Below the pieces are notes generated by a model. It had not been told where the DNA came from. It ran no database searches and worked only from the letters and a program-made list of their open reading frames with translations. A stretch of DNA of 64,000 nt from Coffea arabica (Eukaryota; Streptophyta; Magnoliopsida; Gentianales; Rubiaceae): the NCBI RefSeq assembly GCF_036785885.1, contig NC_092312.1, forward strand, positions 21,966,001 through 22,030,000, in the 5' to 3' direction. This document shows, one piece after another, positions 11,467-24,305 of the stretch (within the stretch, counting starts at the first letter, position 1; every line of letters begins with the position of its first letter). The position numbers and the translations under genes were made by a program.

Positions 11467-13270
11467 AAACGCCTCTATTCCTGCATGGCATCTCTTTTTT
11501 TACGTACGACTCATGAAGAAGACACTACTAATACATACAATAAATGTATACAACAACACAACAACAACACGCAGAAAGTCAAAATCAAAGCAAATTTGAG
11601 CACCCTTTAAGAATTAATATAATTCCACAATCAATCTCATCTAACCCAATTTCATCAGATCAAACACATCTGCACTATCAATTGCTCTCTACAATCAAAA
11701 TTGTGAAGAGTGTGAGGGTATGAAGCCGCAATCCGTTGTCTGTTTTCACGTTCTTGCTGTCGCACGCACAGGCACAGGCACAGGCACATTCCCATAGGTT
11801 TTTATTGGTTTCTACACTCAATAATGGAGTAAGGGGCCGGCCTCACCATCGTGCAACACTTTATAAGACAACTCTTATTGGATATCTTGATAACATGCAA
11901 ACCAGTATCGTGAGGTAAATGGCCTTTTTTTTTCTTTTTCTTTTTAATAGCGTATTCTTTGGAGAAAACATCGATCCAGCAAGACTGATGCGTTTTTTAC
12001 ATATATATATGCCCTTCACATATAAGAGGAGAGGAGATGTAAGTGTTGATTACTATAGCCTGCAAAAGCTAAAAGAATGTTTTAGTTGCCAAATGTCTCT
12101 AGGGTAATCAATTCTCCGAGTTTAATGGTTATCTTACCCTGGATCAAGAGGGTGAATAGATTTTAATCTTTTTTCTCAAAGACAATCTAAAAAAGCTATA
12201 TGGTGAAGCCCGTACAGTGGATAAGAATGAAAAACTTGGAAAATGGATGGATCCAATCCAAGGCCAAGGGGTTGGTGAATATGGCTATTCATCAGCAGAC
12301 CTTTTGAGCTACTTCCATTAGAATACAAGTACCTGTAACATTTAAGGAAATTTAAGACGTCTTAGCCAATTTCAAAAGCAGTATGATATCTTTGCAGGTT
12401 AAAGTAGGCTGCTGTTGACATACTTTCGGGATTCAGGACAAAGAGTTTCGGCAGGCATTTACATTCAGATTTTTTGGTGGTTGGGCTGTCACCAGTTCAC
12501 CACGACTATCCAATACATGCAGTCTGAAACCTGAGAAAGCGTCCGGCTTCCCCTTCCCACTGTAAGCACAAATCTATCGACTGCTAAGGTGAGGACTTTC
12601 CAAGTCATGTTTCACTCTTTCTCGATTTTCAAACATTTTCATCATAGTAACATTTTACTTTTCCCCTTGAATAGAGAAACAAGTTTAGTTAATGGCGTGT
12701 TTAGATACCAAGCTTTTCAAAATATTTTTTTTTCCTTGCACTGTATACGTACATTTTTCAACTGCTTCTTTAAAATTTTAAATATCATTTTATCTTCCTT
12801 GTATCACGTCACAATAAAGTGTTACCTTGTTATTTTAAAGAATTATTCTAAATAATCTCCTGTCCAAATATTTTTTAATGGCTAACTACTCCTCTTCGGC
12901 AAAGTAAAAAAATCTACATCTTGCTTTCTTGTGTTCATCGATATCAAAATCATACGCACACATCAGTCCCCAAGTTCAAGGTTTAATTTCAATATTTGTC
13001 AAAATAACTAAGAAAACGGAAAATTGTATCGACATTAGACAAAATTTGAGAGGTTATGACAGGAAATGAATTACAGCCTGCATCTACTTGGATCGAATTA
13101 TACACTTCATATTCCTCCTTTTCCTTTGTACGTGTTAAATTCTTTTTTTATGAAGAAAAATGAGCGCAAAAGTTGAGATAACGTGTATATCCTGCTCAAA
13201 GCGTTGGAAATTCTTATGTATTTTTGTCATCAAACCTTCACTTCTTTTTTTTTTGGGTGTGTGTGTGTGT
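11467..13270. other. Intergenic DNA, no gene recognised
   Basis: Holds a short CAGGCA tandem repeat (about 11770-11790), an AT-rich segment with CGTGTTTAGATA / CTGTCCAAATA ends (about 12690-12870) that may be a degenerate MITE, and otherwise unremarkable sequence. Confidence 0.45.
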
Positions 13271-13278
13271 GTTGGGGG

Positions 13279-13787
13279 TAGGGCTGTCAACGGGTCGGGT
13301 CGGGGCGAAATTCATTATTCCGGACCCGAATTACTATATCAGACCCGGATCCGACCCGTTTACCCGGCAGGTCTTTTATTCTATGTTCCGGATCCAGATC
13401 CGGCGGGTCTCAGATCCGGGTCGGGTCTGCCTGAACAAATTTAGCAAAATTTATAATTTCTAATAAAAATGAGAAAAAATATATTTGTAAACTAATTTCT
13501 AACTAATGCAAAGAAAAAACCAAATAAGAAAAGAAATCAAATTGACTTTACTCAAATACATCACCCTAATCAAATTATATTGATAAATATATATTTTTTA
13601 AATTATTAATTCATTTATATCTGAATTCGGGTCTAATACGGGTCGAAATACTATATTTCGTATCCGATCCGTTTTTTTGGTTTGACAAAACGGATCCGGA
13701 TCCGGGTAACGGAATTAAATCCATATCCATACCCGCAATAATTTCAAGACCGGATCCGGGTCTAGACCCAACCCGTTGACAGGCCTA
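13279..13787. mobile_element. hAT-like non-autonomous element (509 bp) with 8-bp target duplication
   Basis: The left terminus is TAGGGCTGTCAACGGGTCGG and the right terminus, read inverted, TAGGCCTGTCAACGGGTTGG. The element is bounded by GTTGGGGG at 13271-13278 and 13788-13795, an exact 8-bp direct repeat. TAGGG-type ends with 8-bp duplications are characteristic of hAT transposons. The interior alternates GGATCCGG-rich ends with an AT-rich core and encodes nothing. Confidence 0.85.
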
Positions 13788-13790
13788 GTT

Positions 13791-14034
13791 GGGGGGGGGG
13801 GGCTGCTTGTTGCTCGAATTTTTAAAATATGGTTTGACAGATTAAGGCCTTACTTGAATCCCAACAAGTACTTTTTGACACAAGTATTTTTAATAAAAAT
13901 GCTTTTAAGTTATAATAAATTGAGTTACTTAAATTATGAAAAATTAATTACTAAACATCCTAAAAGTGCTTTTTCCGGGAACACACTGTAACCCAAACAA
14001 GATTTTAACCTAGAAAATATTAAGCATTAGCAAT
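13791..14034. repeat. Poly-G run and possible small MITE
   Basis: A 12-base G run (13791-13802) immediately follows the hAT-like element and includes part of its target duplication. From about 13843 to 14000, CTTACTTGAATCCCAACAAG and the inverted end CTTGTTTGGGTTAC suggest a small degenerate TIR element. Confidence 0.35.
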
Positions 14035-14160
14035 GAGTTTGAGCTCTTTGGTGCTGGAGTCCACTCCCGGGTTGTGAGGTCTGAAGTTCGGGCTTAATTC
14101 AGAGTCCCAAAAAAAAAAAAAACCTCGGGCTTAATTCAGAGTCCCAAAAAAAAAAAAAGG
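14035..14160 (+). repeat. SINE-like tail with duplicated A-tailed end
   Basis: GAAGTTCGGGC resembles a pol III B-box and is followed by TTAATTCAGAGTCCC and an A-run. The last ~40 bp (CGGGCTTAATTCAGAGTCCC plus A-run) is immediately repeated. This could be a tRNA-derived SINE remnant; no A-box is certain. Confidence 0.35.
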
Positions 14161-15437
14161 GGTAACTGCTTCAATGCAGATATGGAAGTTGGAAGTCCAA
14201 GAGCATAGCCTTCTTTAATGCAGCGGACTTCCTTAATTGCTCTCCAGCTAGACGCTACCTGAAGCATCGTCTTCAGCAAATATATCCCACTGTTATTATG
14301 AAAAGTGACCTTTCATTTAGAGTGGAAGGACATCAATTCTCTAATAAAAAAAAAAAAGGACATCATTTCGAAACCCAAATAAATTCACTTACTTACCTAG
14401 GTACTATAAAAAAGGGAGATTTGCAAATTGATCCCCAGTAAAGTAACCAAAGTAAAAATTCAGTAATCTATCCTAAGCAAACTATCGTACATTTAAACTT
14501 TTCTGTGAAGCTTGTGCCCCTTGTGAAAGTTCTACTGGATCAGCCTTGAAGAAAAGAACAAATAGTTCCTTCTCTTCTTTATCTCTTGATTTTAATTAGT
14601 GCAATTGCTGATTTCTCATTCCTCAATGTTGGGATGTGCAGATTTTATTAAGAGCAAGTGTGACAATCATAAATATGTTTTAACTCACCTGAGGTAAAGA
14701 CAAGTGCGTAACTTTCATTGGGCATGAGGCACGTAATAGGTTAGCGTACGTTCTGTGTTTTTAGCCCGGTCCATTTATGGCGGCCACCTGTGTGTACTCG
14801 CTGCCCAGTGCCGCAGAGTCACTGATTGGATAGGACAGTTTGAAGCCAGAAAGAAGACGATTTTGATTTTGCATTTATGTCCTCCGGAAGGAAGCACTGC
14901 AGCATTTGCATGGAAGCTCCCCTTTCATTTCATATGTATATATATGGTCGCGATTTTTCAGTATTAGACAGGACCACTGGCTAGCTGTTTACTAAGACCA
15001 AGTCACGGAAGATAAACATAGAGTAGATCTCTGCTGCATGGAGTGGATGGACCTTGTGGGAGCAGCAATAATTTGGTATGTTTCAGATTCATATCATCAT
15101 GTTTACATTTGTGCGGAATGTACTCGTACACTCAGATTTCAGGCAGACTGAATACAAATTTTGGCTTATTTGTGATGGCACTGGACTTGGGTTGATTTTT
15201 TGTGGCCATGCAATAAATGATCTGCAGTCTTGACGTTACGTTGTATCATGATTGAAGCATCCCACTTCCTCTCCCGGTCTGCACTAGGGTTCCTCTTACA
15301 GTTTGATAATCAGACCTTTCTTGTTAAACCTCCTAGCTAATTAAGCTTAAGGCCCTGTGTGGAGAGTTAGCATGGCCCTTGGAAGTGTTCCATATATGAA
15401 GGAAGTCCTTGATGTCCAAAAATAATAAAATACGTCA
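14161..15437. other. Intergenic DNA, no gene recognised
   Basis: A 70-residue plus frame at 14755-14967 has no recognisable motif. No repeat ends are apparent. Confidence 0.45.
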
Positions 15438-15650
15438 AAACACAAGTTGGCTCAATTGATAAAGGATGTAGCACTTTCTCATAAAAGATCGTATATTTGA
15501 ATTTTGCTATCGATCGATGTAAAACCTGTGTTGATAGGCGATATGTAAGAACTTCTACAAGTGACCTATGATTTCAAAGGGATACCCTCACCCGTAGCGG
15601 TGATTGAAACTTGATCCATCTAGACTTTATTTTACTATCAAAATAAAAAG
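15438..15650 (+). mobile_element. Candidate SINE
   Basis: GTTGGCTCAATTGATAAAGG resembles a tRNA-type A-box as found in plant SINEs, and about 40 bp downstream GTATATTTGAATTTTGC resembles a decayed B-box. The unit ends in an A-rich TTTTACTATCAAAATAAAAAG tail. Target duplications are not evident. Confidence 0.4.
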
Positions 15651-18600
15651 AAACTGCAGTAACTTTGGTGTTCACGGATAAAGAAGAACTTCATAACAAA
15701 AGGTGAAAAGTCCATATAATGTGAACTGTGTAAAATTAAAGGGGCATTAATGTGCTGATCAATTGTAATTTGTAGGAAACGAAAAATCTGCATTTACTTC
15801 TTTATGCTGACAACCATTTGGGCAGCATGTCTATCTGGCTCATCAAGTGTAGCACTTGCTTCCAAGAATCTTATGTAATCATGCAGTACACCAAAAAATT
15901 TAAAAAAAAAGAAAAAAAGAAGTAGAATCGAATATGAGAATCAGTAGTATTTGTAAAAGAAATATGAGAATCAGTGACCAGTCCACTGACCCCAGCTCAT
16001 GCAACAGCAGTAATTTGAAGAAGCAATTAAAATTGACAGCGTAGGGCTTGCAGCTCAATCAATGTTCAGGGAACATGAAATTGGAAGTACCTGATCCATC
16101 ATCTCGTATTTTCAGCCTGCAGGAATAGGCTTTTCAATGGTCAAGGACCCTCCGTGTTCGGATGAGGAATCCAAATCCGTGCAAGTTATATCTCTTCTTC
16201 TACTTTGTTTTATTTTTTTTATACACGTTCATTAGTGCTTTGTCATAAGCAGCAATAATAATAATAATGTCTTGTTAAGTCCAGGATTATAACTTATGCA
16301 TGAATGATGGGTACAGAGTGCAGCATGTCTTGTCGATGAATGAAAAATTATCTTCGTATGGCAAAAACAACTCAATTTGGACCACTGGAAAATTTTCTAA
16401 TAGACAATATGATTAATTATATAGATAAGAACCAAAGGCTTACCTGCAAACAAACAAATATTTTTTTTAAAAAAAAAGAAGAAAGAATATCTCTGAATAT
16501 TATTTTATTTTTTAAAATAAAAATGTAAAGCTCAAAATGTAAAACTCAAACTCGAACTTAAAAAATAATTATTTTATTTTTTAAAAATAAATAAAATAAT
16601 AATTTTTCTTAACAAATAATAAAATATTAGGAATATATATATGTAATTTTATTAGTAAAATAAAAAATAATATATATATATATATATAAAATCGAGTCAG
16701 CTCGTGAGATAATGAGACGAATATCTCTAGACTTGAACTCGACTCGAGTTCATCTTGATCAGTCAGGTTGAACTTAATTCGAACGCAATGTTGACCAAAC
16801 TCGAGTCTAGTATGGGATTGAGTTACTTGCAAGCGATTTGATTCATTTGTAGTCCTACTTGAAAGCAAACAGCATTGTTCAGTCCGAACAAAAATTTTAA
16901 TTAAATTTAAAACTAACCCTATATTTAAAGGCCTGGGAGGATACAATTCTGTCGCTGCTTGGTAATACTACAAGCTACTTATCGCCGCACTCCTTGAAAG
17001 ATAAGACGAACTCTTTGTTCTTAGGTAGTTCTTTTTATTATTTTTAAAGTTGGTAAAAATCCTTGGTGACTTAAAACTTGTTTAGAAAAGATAATAAAGG
17101 GATAATCCCTAACATTATATCCCAGTCTAGGGATAAATTTAGAAAAAAGAAAATGTTTCAAATAGTAATTCACGAGCTTAAAAAATGAAATAAAAGTAAT
17201 CAATCTACCTGCTGTGTAACCAAAGAGCAAAACGGAGAAGATTTCGAGAGAGACAAATCCTACCAAACATCAATTTGGTATGTTTAGTTATCAAGATTTG
17301 CCAAAAAAACAAAAAATCACGTTTTGTTTTGCTTATATCATAAATATAATTTTTAATTATTTTTTATCTCACACATACCCCCTTGTAAAAAAGTTGAACA
17401 ATATTTCACATAATTTTTTTTTTTCCAAATAATTTACTACTACCGTCCAAACGAACCAGCTTCCCGACAAACATCCCCCTGTGTTTTCTCGACCAGACCT
17501 GGCCAAGCATATGGATTTTAACTGTCCGGCCTCGGGTCCCCAATCTTTGTTGAGTTTTAATGATTGGTTTGGCAGCCTTGGTGGATGTCCGCTGGAAATC
17601 CCAAAGCTAATTTGATTTTCTTTGCTTTATATCTTTTTTACATTCTTTCAAAAAAAAAAAAAAAAGGATCTTTAACACATATCAAATCAAGTCTAATCAA
17701 TTTAGAAATTTTTATATTCTGTTTCTAAGCAGATTCTCGCAAACATTTTAGCAATTGCATTGTTTAGTATTTTGATTGTTTACTGGTAGATAATTTCACA
17801 CTTTAATCGTTTCTTATACACCAAATCCTAATAAGTTATAACTAAAGTGATTTGTCATCGTAATTTCTGTTAAAGACTGAAGAATCAAATGCCTCCTTCT
17901 AGTTATTTTTATCTTGCAAATTTGTTTCCACCTCAAATGTTTAATTTTAATTAATCCAAGATTTTCATAACACAAAGTAGTTATCTGGATATTCCGTAGA
18001 GCATCAGTTTTTTTTTTTCTCTAATGTCTTATAAAGTTGTACAAAGTAAAAATTTTTCTATAATTTGATTTCTAGCGACCTATCATGAAAAATATAAAGA
18101 GTTGACATTTAAATTTACTTTTGATATTCAAGGTATATATAACTCAATGATGAATTATTGAACTACTTTGGGAAAGTACTCTGGCATAAAAAGAGCAATT
18201 AGCATAATTATACAAATCCCCCATCAAAAATGTTATTTCCTTATGTTTACCCTTCTTATTATTCAATTAGATCAATGTGCCCCTTAAAAATTTTTAATTT
18301 TTCCCAAGATAATAAACAAACCAAGTAATCCTACATTAAAAATGATTTCGACATGCCACATGCCCTTTTTGTAAAGCACAAATTAAAAAAAAAAAACTCA
18401 ATGAGATTAGTTATTTGTACATATTATTTGTAAAAGATTTGCACAACAACACATATTTGCTTGCAAAATCATCAATTTTGTTGGGCACATATTTTATCTT
18501 GATTTTTCTAAATATGACAATACATGATAACAAGCACATCATTGATTTTTTTTTTAAGCTCATTCTTCCTTTCTTCAGATTTGTGTTTGTTGAGTTAATT

Positions 18601-19163
18601 GTACGTTTGAGTGTAATTTTGTAAATTTAAAAATGGGATCCATCTAATAACAAAATGTGGGGAACAAAATGACAAAGCTGTGTCTTTTGCAGGGGGAATT
18701 CCGTAATTAATCTATTTATTAAATGGTAATAAAAAAACGCTATCCTTGTATGGGCCAGACCCGACCGGGATCTACCAGTATTCTAATAAGTCTAATATTT
18801 TGGACCCAACCCATGAAGGCCCTACCTTTAACGGGCTGGATAGACCGTGCGTGGCTGGTCTGGTGGTATCCACAATCCACTAAGGAGGGATAGGACGATA
18901 TAGTCTTTAGACAGGTAACGAGGGACAATATAGTCAATTGACCATTTGAAAAGCCAATGAGCTTCTCTTCTGATCACATCCTGCAAGGCGAAGAACAAAA
19001 ACAGAAAGAAAATCGGGTCCTTTGAGGGAAAAATAGGTAAATGAAAAAGAATCTTTAAACGGCAGATTTCTGAAATCATAGCCGTCTTCTTTAATCCAAT
19101 TCCCTCGAAGAACCCTGAATTTCTTTCTTCATTTCCCAATTGCCAAGTGTTTGATAGAAAGCC
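15651..19163. other. Long gene-free stretch upstream of VAP27
   Basis: Mostly AT-rich DNA with (TA)n tracts (16670-16688), an AAT microsatellite near 16254, and a possible small TIR element around 17276-17458 (GGTATGTTTAGTTA / CCGTCCAAACGAACC). No coding exon was recognised. The last ~170 bp is likely the VAP27 5' leader. Confidence 0.45.
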
Positions 19164-22100
19164 ATGGGAATTAGCGGCCCCGGTGATTTTCTTAGCATTC
19201 ACCCAACAGAACTCAAGTTTCCATGTAAGTTTTTACTTGAATTTTCTCTTGTTTAAGATTCTTTGCTCTCTGGTATCTGTTTTTTGTCTTTTTTTTTTGG
19301 GTTTTGATTTTATTTATTTTTTAGGCATTTGGTGCTTTAGTTTTAGCTGGTTGCTTGATTGTTATGATTCAACTAACGGGTTGTTCTTGTTTTCTGGTTT
19401 TTGTTGATGTTACTTCTTGATGATTTTATTGGCATGTATCGGAAAAAGTTGAATTGAGAAAGCAGAGTTCATGTTCTTTGCAACTCACCAACAGGACTGA
19501 TCAATATATTGCATTCAAGGTACTTGTTAATCTGAGAATCGAATATAGCCTTGTGGTTTAGGGGGCTTCGTTTTTGTGTTGGAACGAGGGTTGGATTTTC
19601 AACGATTCCTTTCCTTCTTCCTATTCTGTGAAAAAACAACGTATGTTTTGAATACGGGTTATGGACTAATTAGTTTTGATGTTGTCTTAAGGTTAAAACA
19701 ACCAATCCCAGAAAGTACAGTGTTCGGCCGAATGCTGGTGTTATTCGGCCTGGTGCCATTAGCAATGTCACCGGTAAAGTTTATTTCATGGAAGTTATAG
19801 TTCCTGATAAGAGGTTTTATCATTTATGGTTCTTCATATGTATTAACCAAGTATTCTGGTTTTCAGCATATAATGCTTAGTTGGTGGGGAATATGTACCT
19901 TACAGGTTAACTTGTATTGCCAATTGCTTGTTTTCTTGTTGATTGTGCAGTTACAATGCAGGCGCATAAAGAGATGCCCCCTGATATGCAGTGCAAAGAT
20001 AAGTTTCTAGTTCAGAGTGTTGTCATGCCTGAGGGTGCAAAGGAGTTAAATCAGCAGATGGTGGGTTCTTTCTTTTAGGGCAGATAACTTATGTAAAGAG
20101 TCCATTTGATCATATTTTATTCTATTTTCATTTGATTTTGGGTTTGATGAATGAGTTGATATATTGAAATGAACTGATTTTTGTGAATTTGTTCCGTAGT
20201 TCGAGAAGGAAGATGGAAAGGTCATTGGGGAGTCCAAATTGAGGGTTGCTTATATTCCTGCCAACCCCCCTTCTCCAGTCCCTGAAGAACCTGAAGAAGA
20301 TTCTTCTCCCATATCATCTATGATTGATGATGAGGTTAAAAGTTCTGAGCATGTAAGTGTTCATTATTTCACATTTGTTGCCTTGCCTCCATTGACTTTT
20401 TAATCATGCCTTGTCCTACAAATATGCCAGGTAAGTAGGACTTTTGAGGAGTCAACAGGCGGAGCATCCTCTTCAGAGGTGAACAGACGTTTCTTTCTTT
20501 TGCATCCAACATCATAGGCAACATCTTTGCAGACCTTGTTTTGATTGAAAAATGAACGCACATATCTTAAGGCGCTTCAGTCTGGTTTACATTTATCCAT
20601 TTTAATTATGCTTTTGTTTTTGTGAAATTTGTTATTTTGGAGATAAGTTTGCAATCAAATATTTTGGCAAGAGAACTTCTGATTGAGTATACCTGTCATC
20701 TTAGTGTCCGAAAAAAAGTAGATTGTTTTTTAAGTTGGTTTCTGTATCTTGAGATGCTTTATTGTCGAAATTCTTTAGCAACTGAAAATTTTCTTTTACT
20801 GAGGCTGGACATGATGAACTACTGGGGATGCCAATTAATTTGTGCCATTTTGTTGTTCTGGATCAATTAAGTGTCTTGACTGAGTTTTTCTAAAGCATGT
20901 GCAATTGTCATCTGCCCTTTGTTAGTCATTTGTGTTATGTTCTTAACCCCTTCTGTGGGTGATAGTTGTTTAGCTTAACACTTTTTCTAATGCAGGATTG
21001 GCCTATGATATCAAAGTTGATGGAGGAGAAGACTTCTGCTACTCAACAGAATCAAAAGCTTTATCTTGAGCTGGTATGCTGAGAATGATCATGAATTGCT
21101 AAAACTGATGCTATATCACATGATGACTCATGTTTCGATAGTTTCCCTTTTCTTTTTTCCCCCCTCCTTTTCAGACCTTTATGGGGCTATCTAATTTTCC
21201 TTTTCGATTCATAATCTATTAACAGTACAGAGTATGAGCATAATTATGTAGGTTCATGCCCATTTTTGTGCTAAGTTGTTTGAGAATTGACTTCAAGATT
21301 GGGTATATTGGTTAGGTTCATGATGTGTAGATCAGTAACGTCAAATTAATACTATGTTTGAGCTTGTGTTCAGTTAACAGGATGATGACATCATAGTTTT
21401 TTGCAGAAAGATTTGATTTGATTTTTTTTTTTTTATTTTAAATATGGGGAAACCAAAGCTCATGATTGTAACATCAGATAAATACTATATTTGAGCTTGT
21501 GTTCAGTTAACAGGATGATGACATCATAGTTTTTCATAGAAAGATTTTTTTTTTTTTTTTTTTTTTTTATAAATATGGGGAAACCAAAGCTCATGATTGT
21601 AACTACTCTGTACCTTTTCACCAGAGTATAATTTTTTTTTTTAAGGACTTTTTTGTTCACCTTCAGCTCAAGTTGTCATCTAGGTTTCCTAAATTACAGA
21701 ACCCTAACTCTTCGTGGAAGGCTTCGCTCTTTTACATGTGATGAAATGGGAGGGCATTCCTACATTCTTTGTTACAGGAGAGGGAGATGGTGTGGTGAAA
21801 TGGGAAGTCACTTGGAATCACGAGAGAAGAGTTCATATTTAAAAATTCATACTGAAAACAATGAAGTCAGATAAATCACTGCAGGTTCTATGTTAAAAAA
21901 TTGAAATGCTTTGATTGGAGGCTTATGTTGTAAATCTAAATATGCCTAATGTGGCAAAGCTTTCATGACGGATCTTTTCTAATATGCTTTTCTTTCAAAA
22001 TTTTGAAGCTCAGAACCGAGCTTTATTCATTTTAACAAGCAGAATATTATGATTGGCCGCTAATTATAGGGTTAATCTTTAGTTCTTGACTTGATGTGAC

Positions 22101-22450
22101 AATTGTTTCCCTTTGTCTAATTATAAGGACATGAATATCCTGCTCCATTGTTGCTTGATAAAAGAACAGTAGTAGCATGCTTGTGGATGATGTATCGGTG
22201 ACTAGCGGAATAGTTCAAGGCAATATATGCCAATTGTTTTATACGTCACGATGTATGAGCTTAATGCGGTGCATTGAAGAGATATCAATTACTACTTTCT
22301 ATATTTATGATATGCTGTAATGTGGGTTTTCATATTGGACAGGAAAAGACGAGGAAAGAAATTCTCAGGAATCAAGTTGGTCGTGTCTCCCTGTTCATCG
22401 CGTTACTCATTGGTCTAGTAGGTGTGCTAATTGGGTACTTTATCAGATGA
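19164..22450 (+). CDS. VAP27: VAP27-type vesicle-associated membrane protein-associated protein (8 exons)
   Basis: VAPs are tail-anchored ER proteins whose cytosolic MSP domain tethers the ER to plasma membrane, endosomes and actin through FFAT-bearing partners. Proposed exons: 19164-19224, 19449-19519, 19692-19773, 19951-20060, 20200-20352, 20431-20478, 20996-21073, 22343-22450; all junctions are in phase, giving about 236 residues, the usual family size. The MSP domain covers roughly residues 8-130 and shows [35 protein letters not shown] and [15 protein letters not shown] Pro/Glu/Ser-rich linker, a short coiled coil and a C-terminal hydrophobic anchor ([18 protein letters not shown]) follow. 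Nothing is missing. The 1.27 kb last intron carries a 133-bp tandem duplication. Which Arabidopsis VAP27 member is the orthologue cannot be settled by eye. Confidence 0.95.
21340..21606. repeat. 133-bp tandem duplication in VAP27 intron 7
   Basis: TTTGAGCTTGTGTTCAGTTAAC appears at about 21357 and 21490, and GGGGAAACCAAAGCTCATGA also appears twice, giving two near-identical tandem units of 133 bp. Each ends near a poly-T run of different length (about 14 versus 20). Confidence 0.9.
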
Positions 22451-23735
22451 AGCGAGTATTCCAGAGCAGGCAATTTGCATGGAAAGATGCTATTATTGTT
22501 AGTGCCATTTGATAATCCATTTCTTTTTGAACGTCGAAATTTAGTTTATCATGTCTTCCTTTCAAAAATTTTGTAGACAAATACCATTGATCATTTTACA
22601 TGTGAGGGACTGGTTTCTGTGGAATTTCAAAGGGACCTTGCCTTTTTCTGGGTGTTTGTTTTGTCAAGTTGAAGGGGGGGAAAGTAGCAGTCAAGATAGA
22701 GAAGGATTGGGAGTTTATGGCTGCAGCGGAGTTTGATGACAGCTCGTTTGTGATTGGTGAATGTCAGCTGTGACTGCTTCGGTGCGTCGTCTGTAGAGGG
22801 TGGTGCTTTCTTCTCTACAGAATTGTTAAAAGCTGTCCTGTGGCTCCTGGTTTAAGTGACCTTGCCTGCAGAAAAGTACAACAATACTATTTATTTGAAA
22901 AAAGAATCACCGTACAACAATTTGTAAAATTCCAACTTTTTTCTGAGACTCTTTAAGGAAAAAGAAGGTGAACCACAAACCTCACGATCACCACTGCTGC
23001 TGGGAGATTAATTAATTTCTAAACTGGAACGTACTCCTAAAAAGTTGGAATGTGCGCTATAGTGAAACAGGTACTCTGCCACTGGTCATTTGGTCCGATA
23101 GTCATCACTCTTTTTGATGATGCTGGAGGTTAGGGGTATGGTCCGGGGTTCTATCCTGCCTTCCTTAAATTTGCCACATTATGAGGCTGATTTTAGTTGA
23201 TCATCTCCCCTTATTTCTTTCCTCTAGATTAGGCTAGATTAGATTATAGGACATCTATCGTTATCGAAAAAAAAAAAAAAAAAAAGTGAGACAGGGACAC
23301 TGCGTTTTTTTTTAACAGGCACTCTGCATTGAACCATATATTTGTTATCTTGGAATCTGCTATCATTGAAATAGATTTGTTGTATTGAATTGACGTTCAA
23401 CTTTCCCTTGAAGAAAAAGATCCCTTAGTTACTCTGTTTTACTCTATCAAATAGCCAATTTTTTTAGCTGAATTTAGTTAGAGTTGTGCAACATATGGTT
23501 TTCAAGAAGTTTGGTTCCCCCCCCAACCGAAAAGAACAAGCAAAACACCTCATTTCCAATTAGATGTTCAACAACACCAATCAATTTATTCAGATCACAT
23601 AAAATAAATACCAGAAAAACACTTGGAACAATTACGAAGCTTGGAGAAACTAGTTCGACGAACAACAAAATTAATCAAAGGTACCGCCTCCGAACCAGAA
23701 AAAAAAAAGGAAAATTTTAATTCCAAAACAGCATC
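22451..23735. other. VAP27 3' flank with a SINE-like tail
   Basis: No gene is visible. At about 23095-23285 an element ends in ATTAGATTATAGGACATCTATCGTTATCG plus a long A-run; a related tail (TAGATTAGGTTATAGGAATTCTATTGTTGTGACGAC plus A-run) occurs at 28745-28796, so these are two copies of one A-tailed, probably SINE-type repeat. Confidence 0.45.
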
Positions 23736-23942
23736 TTAGATCTTCTTCTGGGACGGGTCCTGACCGAAATCATTGATCTTGTCCAGAGGGCAGCGCCTGC
23801 GGTTGGTCTCCTCCACTTGCTTGGCCATGGCCAATCCAGAACGGGCCAGTTCCCTCAGGTTGGGAACGTCGTAGTTTTGGGCAACATAGACTCCAAAAAC
23901 ACCTCCGAGCATGAGCCTAAAAGTGGTACCAAAGAACCCCAT
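23736..23942 (-). CDS. Plant micro-protein, paralogue 1 (68 aa)
   Basis: A single-exon 68-residue protein I cannot name. The N-terminal 22 residues form a hydrophobic helix (FRLMLGGVFGVYVA) leading into QNYDVPNLRELARSGLAMAKQ, then a basic, Cys-containing tail. It shares GVY(V/I)AQ.YD(V/I)PN, a following LA..G...AK..E.T.R segment and a lysine-rich or polar C-terminus with the genes at 25107 and 29988, so it is a real family, not a chance frame. The helix could be a membrane anchor or an organelle signal; neither is shown. A TATA-like CTATATAAG lies ~145 bp upstream and a W-box cluster ~290 bp upstream. Confidence 0.8.
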   Translation of the reverse strand: MGFFGTTFRLMLGGVFGVYVAQNYDVPNLRELARSGLAMAKQVEETNRRRCPLDKINDFGQDPSQKKI

Positions 23943-24227
23943 TGATGTATTTACTTGTGTTGATTCTATCTAATCAATTATATAAAACAATAGCACAAAA
24001 ATTCCTCCCGGAAACGAAGTGGAAATGAGTAGATGGAACATGATGATGAATCTTGGAACTAAGTTTTACTGCTGTAATATATACTTATATAGTGAGTGGG
24101 GTGTGAAGGATGTTGGCTTATTCTCCAAGTATTTCCCTCCTGGCTACAACTCTTGGTTTCTTTTGGATTACGCTTTTGGGGAGTTTATTTTTCTAATCTT
24201 GAGAAGACAGCTTCGTTCCTCCTCCTC

Positions 24228-24247
24228 CAAGAGTCAAAGGTCAACGG
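24228..24247 (-). promoter_or_regulatory. W-box cluster upstream of micro-protein paralogue 1
   Basis: Read on the minus strand this is GCCGTTGACCTTTGACTCTT, with two TTGAC cores (WRKY-binding W-boxes) and a CCGTTG MYB-like core. The same CTCCTCCAAGAGTCAA context recurs upstream of paralogue 2. Confidence 0.6.
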
Positions 24248-24305
24248 CTTTCATCATCATTATTATTATTATTTAATGAGTCAACATCAACATGAGTATA
24301 TTTAA

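Noticed and set aside
13160-13463. Two overlapping plus frames of 79-94 residues
   Set aside because: They lie in the GC-rich end of the hAT-like element.
18740-19202. Minus frames upstream of VAP27
   Set aside because: They overlap the VAP27 leader and first exon in antisense and carry no motif.
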